Source: Echinostoma caproni (lineage: Eukaryota; Platyhelminthes; Trematoda; Plagiorchiida; Echinostomatidae). Taken from it: 13,790 nt of DNA. The notes beneath the pieces were generated by a model. That model saw only the letters and a list, made by a program, of their open reading frames with translations. It was not told where the DNA came from and searched no databases. Numbering within the stretch: position 1 is the first letter of the stretch; every line of letters begins with the position of its first letter. The stretch covers positions 1,255 through 15,044 of the forward strand of contig UZAN01054536.1 of NCBI GenBank assembly GCA_900618425.1, in the 5' to 3' direction. Shown here one piece after another: positions 10,401 to 13,790 of the stretch. The translations under genes and the position numbers were made by a program.

Positions 10401-12610
10401 GTTAAATCAATTCGGAAAGTAAAGTTTGGTATACCGGCACTGAGCTGCACTGGAAGAGTTGCAGCTACTCCATCGGAAGCAGCTGAACTGCTGAAAACTC
10501 AGTATTCCAACGTTTTCACTGCACCACAGGTGGGAGGTGTACAGTTACCTCCCCCGTTGCATCGTCTTCTATATCCTTGGATAACCAACTATCATTTACT
10601 GCTGAAAATGTCAACGCAAAACTAATGACAGCAAAAAGTGTAACCCCAGGCACGGACAATATACACCCGAAATCCCTGATTTTTTGGCGAATCCCATCCG
10701 AACCGCTAACCGTTCTGTTCCACCAAATTTTCAACCACGCAACACTCCCACAATCGTGCAAACAAGGTTGAGCTGGGAGACGATCTAATAGTTCAACTTC
10801 GAAGGCTGATTTGCAGCCATTGCTGACACTGGATTGTGGGCATCGGCTTTCGGTGGGTTTTCGGGTTGGGTAGTGTAGATAAATGGAGAAAGCTGCGGCT
10901 ATCAGCAATAGTCACAATCTTTTTCGCTTAAATATGAGTACTGGTACAAGGAAAGTAAGCGTGAGGTAAGTACAGTGCCTGGCGGCACACTGATTCGTAT
11001 TCATCAAAGCCGTCTTGGACGATGAACAGAACATTTGAAGGCATGTTCAACTGGCCCCTGTCGACAAAAGACCTCCCACTACCTGTTTCAGCTGGGCGAA
11101 TACTGCCAGTTGACATCAGTCCCCCATCTGAAATGGAGGTTACAAGGGAAGTAAATTGTCTCAAAAGGTAAAAGGCTTCCGACCCGGAAGGGGTGTCCTC
11201 ATCGTTTTTTAATAATGAAGGTTAAGAGCAATCAAAATTGGTATGAGGGTTTCAAGGCCCTAATCGGATCACTGGCTCTGGATCATAGGCTCCCTGCATG
11301 GGGACCCCGAGATCATGGTAACCGGTGGTTAGAGATTCCGAGTGATATGGCCAAGTGTCGGAAATAATGGTGTTCGTGCATCTACCAATATTTGTGCAAC
11401 CCCAGTCTATGTGTATTCTCCTTGTTCTGCTCTTTGATCCAAATGAGCAGCCAAAACCGGCGCACGAAAGCGCATGGCTAATGGTTGTAAAAACTGAAAT
11501 TGAAACTTGATTGTCTGATTGAAATCTAAATGATCCATCCAGGACGGCAACGCGACCTATGTGAATAAGTTTCCTGGTCGGGTTTTTCATACCTTCATGT
11601 CGCCACTCTGATTTTTTCTTCCCATTACGTATTTCGACACAACGCGCCCTCCAACCGGTGCAGTCTGTGGAAGTCGATCACTTGCTCCAGTGGAATACCG
11701 CGTTGACCTAAAGCTCTGTATTTAACCACACCATTGCATTTCTGTGTGCCCCACCAGACTCGTGCAGTGCAATGTAGGCAACGGTGGTCAATCCTTCACA
11801 GACAAGCGAATGTCGCGACGGCGCCGCAGATGTCTCAATTTACCAAATACCAGTCGAGCCTCCTGACGGCACTTCATCCGTGATGCGACGTGGTCGCCCA
11901 GATAGCAGAATTTGTTCACTTCCTCAGGTCGATATTTGTTGTTAGTACGGCTAATTACACCGACTGAACTCATTTACTAAGACCGGTATGTTGTCTTCAT
12001 TAGATATTGTCCGTGAGTTGATCACAGTCAACAACACACACCGAACACCCGCGGAATTAATTTTTAGATGGAAGTGCTTTTCATCACTGCTATTAGTGGC
12101 TTGCATCTCGTGTCAGGAATAAAATTCAGGACAGTAATCCATTGGACACGGAATGCGAATCTCACGGTTAAGCGACCTAACAGCTTCAATATATTATAAG
12201 GATTGCTAAAACCGTCATCTAAAGAGAAAACTACAGAGTGAACAACAGCATCGGCATTGGAAAGACCAAACTTATGAGAAAACTGTTGAGGGTTATAAGC
12301 GTAAAACCCGGGGGTAGGGGGCATCCTGTGCGGTAGAAATCTTCTGGATGCTTTCAGCAGTTACCGTATTCTGAGAAGAGCCCTTTCTAAGGGATAACCG
12401 GGTATACAGTCCGAAGCCCAGCAATCAAGGGTTTTCCAGGCCCTTACTCCTCAGTGAGAAATTATGAAGTGAAGTGTGTTTTGGTTCTTCCCTTTCAACA
12501 ACGCATTTTTATCTATTGTTTCGATCACTATGCTCCAGNTTCATTTTTCTTGGCTTCTCTTCTCACAGTACATGGATCGCTATACGGCAGTTCGAAAAAA
12601 GGCAACCTAG
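1380..12610 (+). CDS. LRRC57: LRRC57 orthologue, complete five-exon gene
   Basis: Coding exons are join(1380..1460, 1511..1643, 6821..7077, 9627..9842, 12569..12610), 729 nt, encoding 242 aa plus TAG. The joined frame is open throughout and all introns are GT-AG. The product opens MGNSLAPRLEN, like the MGNSA start of animal LRRC57, and G2 could be N-myristoylated. LxxLxLxxNxL repeats begin near residues 38, 61, 84, 112, 138, 159 and 181 (for example IRSLDLSSNKL, LLDLSNNQI, LKVLRLEHNRL). The C-terminal cap reads GNLFEMRDFYSLPGYSQ then YMDRYTAVRKKAT, matching vertebrate LRRC57 collinearly to the last residues; vertebrate proteins are about 239 aa. LRRC57 is a small LRR-only protein whose biochemical role is poorly known; it is probably a membrane-associated binding scaffold. 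A generic LRR protein (SHOC2-like or RSU1-like) is less likely because both termini match LRRC57. No transcript supports the model here. Confidence 0.93.
1461..1510 (+). other. LRRC57 intron 1 (50 bp, phase 0)
   Basis: This minimal intron starts GTAACT and ends TTCTATTCAAG. Removing it joins two exons in a frame that matches LRRC57. A tiny first intron followed by kilobase introns is a pattern known from trematode genes such as those of Schistosoma. Confidence 0.88.
1511..1643 (+). CDS. LRRC57: LRRC57 coding exon 2 (residues 28-71 plus first base of codon 72)
   Basis: The exon encodes the first LRR (IRSLDLSSNKLEIL) and the core of the second (LLKILNVEHNKL). This matches the family pattern of an N-terminal segment ending in a proline, then paired LxxLxLxxNKL repeats. 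The acceptor is TTCAAG|ATT. The donor is TTGC|GTAAGT, a full consensus, leaving one base (C) of a split codon (phase 1). Confidence 0.9.
2571..2633. repeat. 12-bp perfect inverted repeat (hairpin)
   Basis: ACACACAATAAG at 2571-2582 pairs perfectly with CTTATTGTGTGT at 2622-2633. A second short pairing (AGAAG 2581-2585 with CTTCT 2613-2617) overlaps the stem base. The 39-bp spacer is AT-rich. It could be the remnant of a small inverted-repeat transposon or a chance structure. Confidence 0.5.
2651..2675. repeat. Short GTATT-type simple repeat
   Basis: The stretch reads GTATTGTATTGTATTATTGT and continues ATTAT, about five imperfect GTATT or ATT units. It is a minor simple repeat just after the hairpin. 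Confidence 0.6.
5611..5680 (-). repeat. tRNA-like (possible SINE) segment, minus strand
   Basis: On the minus strand GCTCGTAGTGGTTAGGAAT (within 5661-5680) resembles a pol III A box. About 40 nt further on, GGTTCTTAACC (5611-5621) resembles a degenerate B box. Order and orientation are right for a tRNA-derived SINE head, but the box-to-box distance is a little long and the B-box core (GA) is changed. No full cloverleaf or target-site duplication is evident. Confidence 0.3.
6041..6276 (+). mobile_element. Small fold-back element (about 236 bp) with tRNA-like A and B boxes
   Basis: The ends form an inverted repeat: 6041-6065 (GATGACCGATAAAGAGCACC then GGACA) matches the reverse complement of 6252-6276 at 22 of 25 positions. 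A second paired block (CTCGTCAGCA at 6071-6080, reverse complement at 6220-6229) lies further in; about 16 bp between the blocks is missing from the left arm. The interior has a perfect B box, GGTTCGAGTCC (6185-6195), and a possible A box, CGCTCAGGAGT (6149-6159), at tRNA-like spacing. This suggests a SINE captured in, or evolving as, a non-autonomous fold-back element. There is no coding capacity. Confidence 0.55.
6821..7077 (+). CDS. LRRC57: LRRC57 coding exon 3 (rest of codon 72 to residue 157)
   Basis: The acceptor follows a long pyrimidine tract (6781-6816) and reads GGAACAG|AT. The split codon C+AT gives His72, continuing as NKLHYFPAELCLLTKLETLN, which aligns with the third LRR of vertebrate LRRC57. 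The exon encodes LRRs 3 to 5, including LRFIHLSSNCLTEFPVELC and LLDLSNNQIGLIP. A few extra residues around 98-108 lengthen the third repeat relative to vertebrates. The donor is ATACAG|GTTTGT at phase 0. Open frame upstream of 6821 (from 6661) is intronic read-through. Confidence 0.92.
7078..9626 (+). other. LRRC57 intron 3 (2549 bp, phase 0)
   Basis: The intron starts GTTTGT and ends CCCTTTAG. Apart from an AT microsatellite (7790-7806) I recognise nothing in it. Short open frames on both strands (7253-7519 plus, 7457-7783 minus, 8575-8823 plus) have no visible domain motif and overlap each other. Confidence 0.85.
7790..7806. repeat. (AT)8 microsatellite
   Basis: An uninterrupted alternating TA run follows CAAAATGTT. 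It is a likely length-polymorphic dinucleotide repeat. Confidence 0.9.
9627..9842 (+). CDS. LRRC57: LRRC57 coding exon 4 (residues 158-229)
   Basis: The acceptor is CCCTTTAG|GCC. The exon encodes AMELNMDHNQLTTIAPSIAK and then CPRLKVLRLEHNRL, covering LRRs 6 and 7, followed by the C-terminal cap with SGNLFEM and LPGYSQ. This is the most conserved part of the family (CPRLKxLRLExN ... GNLFEx ... GY). The donor is TCTCAA|GTAAGT at phase 0. The ATG at 9630 is internal methionine 159, not a start. Confidence 0.94.
10317..10771 (+). pseudogene. CR1/Jockey-like LINE reverse transcriptase fragment
   Basis: The plus strand encodes a linker ahead of the RT domain (LIREEELKYQESLAQRS, NPKLLYEHVKSIRKVK, TPSEAAELLKTQYSNVFTAP). 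After a frameshift near 10540 comes the N-terminal RT block (FTAENVNAKLMTAKSVTPGT, DNIHPKSL, then EPLTVLFHQIFNHATLPQSC). The latter fits the K.PGPD.IHP..L ... PL..IF...L..G..P..WK pattern of CR1 and Jockey-type LINE ORF2. It stops at TGA (10769-10771). The catalytic YxDD region and the endonuclease are absent, so this is a dead fragment. Confidence 0.75.
10935..11385 (+). pseudogene. RTE-like LINE fragment with internal deletion
   Basis: Two plus-strand blocks belong to the start and end of an RTE-like ORF. Block one (10935-11216) reads GTLIRIHQSRLGR, a TGA where Trp is expected, TEH, then after a one-base loss FEGMFNWPLSTKDLPLP and VDISPPSEMEVTREVNCLKR, a TAA, and KASDPEGVSSSFF. Block two (11269-11385) reads LDHRLPAWGPRDHGNRWLEI and then PSDMAKCRK, typical of the extreme C-terminus (xLPGWGPRD...WLExxxDMA). 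The whole catalytic RT domain between them is deleted within about 50 bp. It is nonfunctional. Confidence 0.75.
11530..11973 (-). pseudogene. RTE-like LINE C-terminal fragment, minus strand
   Basis: The minus strand begins with MSSVGVISRTNN and then EEVNKFCYLGDHVAS, RLVFGKLRHLRRRRDIRLSV and KD. This is the FTYLGS...KARxAFxxLRHLWRRRDISLxxK region that follows the RT palm of RTE-like elements. After stops and frameshifts come QRGIPLEQVIDFHRLHRLEG and finally MKNPTRKLIHIGRVAVLDG, echoing the usual terminal segment. It differs clearly from the neighbouring plus-strand copy, so they are separate insertions lying tail to tail. Confidence 0.7.
12064..12324 (-). other. Unassigned 86-codon minus-strand open frame
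   Basis: The frame contains FSHKFGLSNADAVVHSVVFS and LDDGFSNPYNILKLLGR. I do not recognise the family. It lies upstream, on the same strand, of the minus RTE-like fragment and may be part of the same or another decayed repeat. It has no splice, promoter or domain support. It is reported as a description of a stretch without a known feature, not as a gene. Confidence 0.15.
12569..12610 (+). CDS. LRRC57: LRRC57 coding exon 5 (residues 230-242 and stop)
   Basis: This terminal coding segment is only 42 nt, encoding YMDRYTAVRKKAT then TAG. It was found by looking for the conserved YMxR(F/Y)TAxxKK tail of LRRC57. It lies directly behind a strong acceptor (TTGGCTTCTCTTCTCACAG) and continues the frame of exon 4 (GYSQ|YMDRY). 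The basic tail is usual for the family. Longer open frames cross this exon in the other two frames and are not coding here. Confidence 0.9.
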   Translation, partial: YMDRYTAVRKKAT

Positions 12611-13790
12611 TTCATCTTCTGATTTTGTGCGTCTATCAATCATTTTGTTCAGCAATTATCCTCCCTATTTTACTTTTACAACTTCCCAAAAACAAACAGA
12701 GACACGTACAAATCGACTTCCGGGGACAACCGCAACCGCTTTGTGTGTATCTTTCTCCGATATTTTCGTTGTCCCAGATTCACCACCAGACTGTCAATGA
12801 CCACGTAATCCTTCATGCTTCTTCTTTTTTTTCCGGGGCATGTGCTTTCGTTATTGGTATGTTTTATTTTCTCTTTGCCTGTCCGATTGCCGTCGTGTGT
12901 AACAAGTTTGGACCTGTTCGACTTTTGCTTATATATTTATTTAGGCTGTCCCAATTTGACCAGATCACTTCTCCATTGGCATATTAGTGAATACGGTACA
13001 AGCATGAAATAATTGTGATTTGTAGGAGTGCCTCCTCTCGTTACGGTTTTTATCAGCAATGTAGGCGGTCATATCATTCGTGGATCTCACCCCCCCCCCA
13101 CACACACACTTCAAAGAAACCTCAGATGCACGACTCAGTTTTAACCCTAGTGTTGCACATGTCTCTTCGGAGACTGACGAAATGCTTATTCGTCCAAACC
13201 GCGGTTGTGCATTGACCGTGGTTCACCCGATTTGTTTCGACATTCTTTCAACCTGTTTGGGGATCAAATTTCGTTGCTGTCTGTGGTAGACAAGCACGTT
13301 TGCCCCACATGCGTGTCAACTGATTTCGCTCATCGCTGATAGTCATGCGCGGGAAAGGGATTGCATTTCTGCTTAGAGCAACTTGATTGTTTCATTTCAC
13401 ATTCCTTGATTTAGCCGATTTGGTTCAACACCGGAAAATCAATCAATAGGGGTAAAGATAAGGTTTCCGAACTGGCTCACTTCGTAAAAACGAGGAAACA
13501 ATGTGGTACATAGACCCGATGGAAGTGATAAAAACGTCACAGATTCAAAAGTCAATATTAGGTAAATGAGAGCACATTTGTGGAATACCGTTTCAAATCT
13601 GTTCTTTTATAGTTTGAAACGAAAGAATTGGGCAATTTTTGAAGATTCAGTATCCGACAACTTTCGAACAATGAATCACCTGATATTCCCTATAAAAGGT
13701 CAATAAACTTTGCTCATTACAAGCAGAAAACCCAAAGTTCAGTGGTAGTATTCGTTTCTTTACTCCAAACAGCGTCCATATTTATCCTAT
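12611..13790 (+). other. LRRC57 3' UTR and downstream flank
   Basis: After the TAG the sequence is pyrimidine-rich to about 13000. The only canonical AATAAA downstream is at 13702-13707, more than 1 kb after the stop, so the true 3' end may use a variant signal. TATAAAAGG at 13691-13699 resembles a TATA box. No coding exon of another gene was recognised. Overlapping open frames at 12454-12987 and 12474-12800 reflect low stop density in the pyrimidine-rich sequence. Confidence 0.5.
13090..13109. repeat. C10 homopolymer followed by (CA)n microsatellite
   Basis: Ten consecutive C residues (13090-13099) run into CACACACACAC. It is a likely length-variable and error-prone site; indels here could be assembly artefacts. 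Confidence 0.9.

Larger units (their letters stand above)
9843..12568 (+). other. LRRC57 intron 4 (2726 bp, phase 0), retroelement-rich
   Basis: The intron starts GTAAGT and ends TTCTCACAG. It contains a CR1/Jockey-like fragment (about 10317-10771), a plus-strand RTE-like fragment (about 10935-11385) and a minus-strand RTE-like fragment (about 11530-11973). The stretches 9843-10310, 10772-10930 and 11974-12568 hold nothing I can identify, apart from an unassigned minus open frame at 12064-12324. One ambiguous base (N) is at 12539, 30 bp before the acceptor. Confidence 0.85.

Noticed and set aside
10516..10908. 130-codon minus-strand frame
   Set aside because: It is antisense to the CR1-like RT fragment and has no family resemblance; a shadow frame.
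11252..11590. 112-codon minus-strand frame as one protein
   Set aside because: Only its first residues match the minus LINE C-terminus; the distal part is antisense to the plus-strand LINE end.
12454..12987. 177-codon plus-strand open frame with hydrophobic, membrane-like composition
   Set aside because: It crosses LRRC57 exon 5 in another frame, contains the N, and its Leu/Phe/Ser-rich composition follows from T/C-rich acceptor and 3' UTR sequence. No domain or family resemblance.
1..13790. Prokaryotic operons, CRISPR arrays, phage or rRNA/tRNA genes
   Set aside because: The window has spliced exons and eukaryotic retroelements. There are no regularly spaced repeats, rRNA-like blocks or complete tRNA cloverleaf.

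Overview
This is a eukaryotic window. It carries one complete intron-split protein gene embedded in decayed retrotransposons. Repeat content and gene structure suggest a parasitic flatworm, probably a digenean trematode: Penelope-like, RTE-like and CR1-like retroelement remnants, a very short first intron followed by kilobase-scale introns, and moderate GC. The species cannot be named from the sequence.

The gene is an LRRC57 orthologue (leucine-rich repeat-containing protein 57) on the plus strand. It was assembled by hand from five coding exons: 1380-1460, 1511-1643, 6821-7077, 9627-9842 and 12569-12610. The joined frame is 729 nt, with 242 codons plus a TAG stop. It has no internal stop, every intron is GT-AG, and intron phases are 0, 1, 0, 0. 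The product starts MGNS, carries about seven leucine-rich repeats, and ends in a short basic tail like that of vertebrate LRRC57 (about 239 aa).

Layout: 1-1157 is a 5'-truncated, multiply frameshifted Penelope-like element (PLE) on the minus strand (RT tail plus GIY-YIG endonuclease). An inverted second copy of its own 3' end is joined to its truncated 5' end. 1158-1379 is the short space before the LRRC57 start, with upstream AUGs and a candidate splice acceptor. Intron 1 is 50 bp. Intron 2 (5.2 kb) is mostly unrecognised sequence, with a hairpin, a tRNA-like segment and a small fold-back element carrying pol III-like A and B boxes. Intron 3 (2.5 kb) has only an AT microsatellite. Intron 4 (2.7 kb) holds a CR1/Jockey-like fragment and two RTE-like fragments pointing tail to tail. 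12611-13790 is pyrimidine-rich 3' UTR and downstream sequence, with a C/CA microsatellite and a lone AATAAA.

No novel multi-gene system was found. The points of most interest are the inverted PLE structure abutting the 5' end of LRRC57, the tRNA-like fold-back element, and the complete gene model, whose exons fall in separate short open frames.
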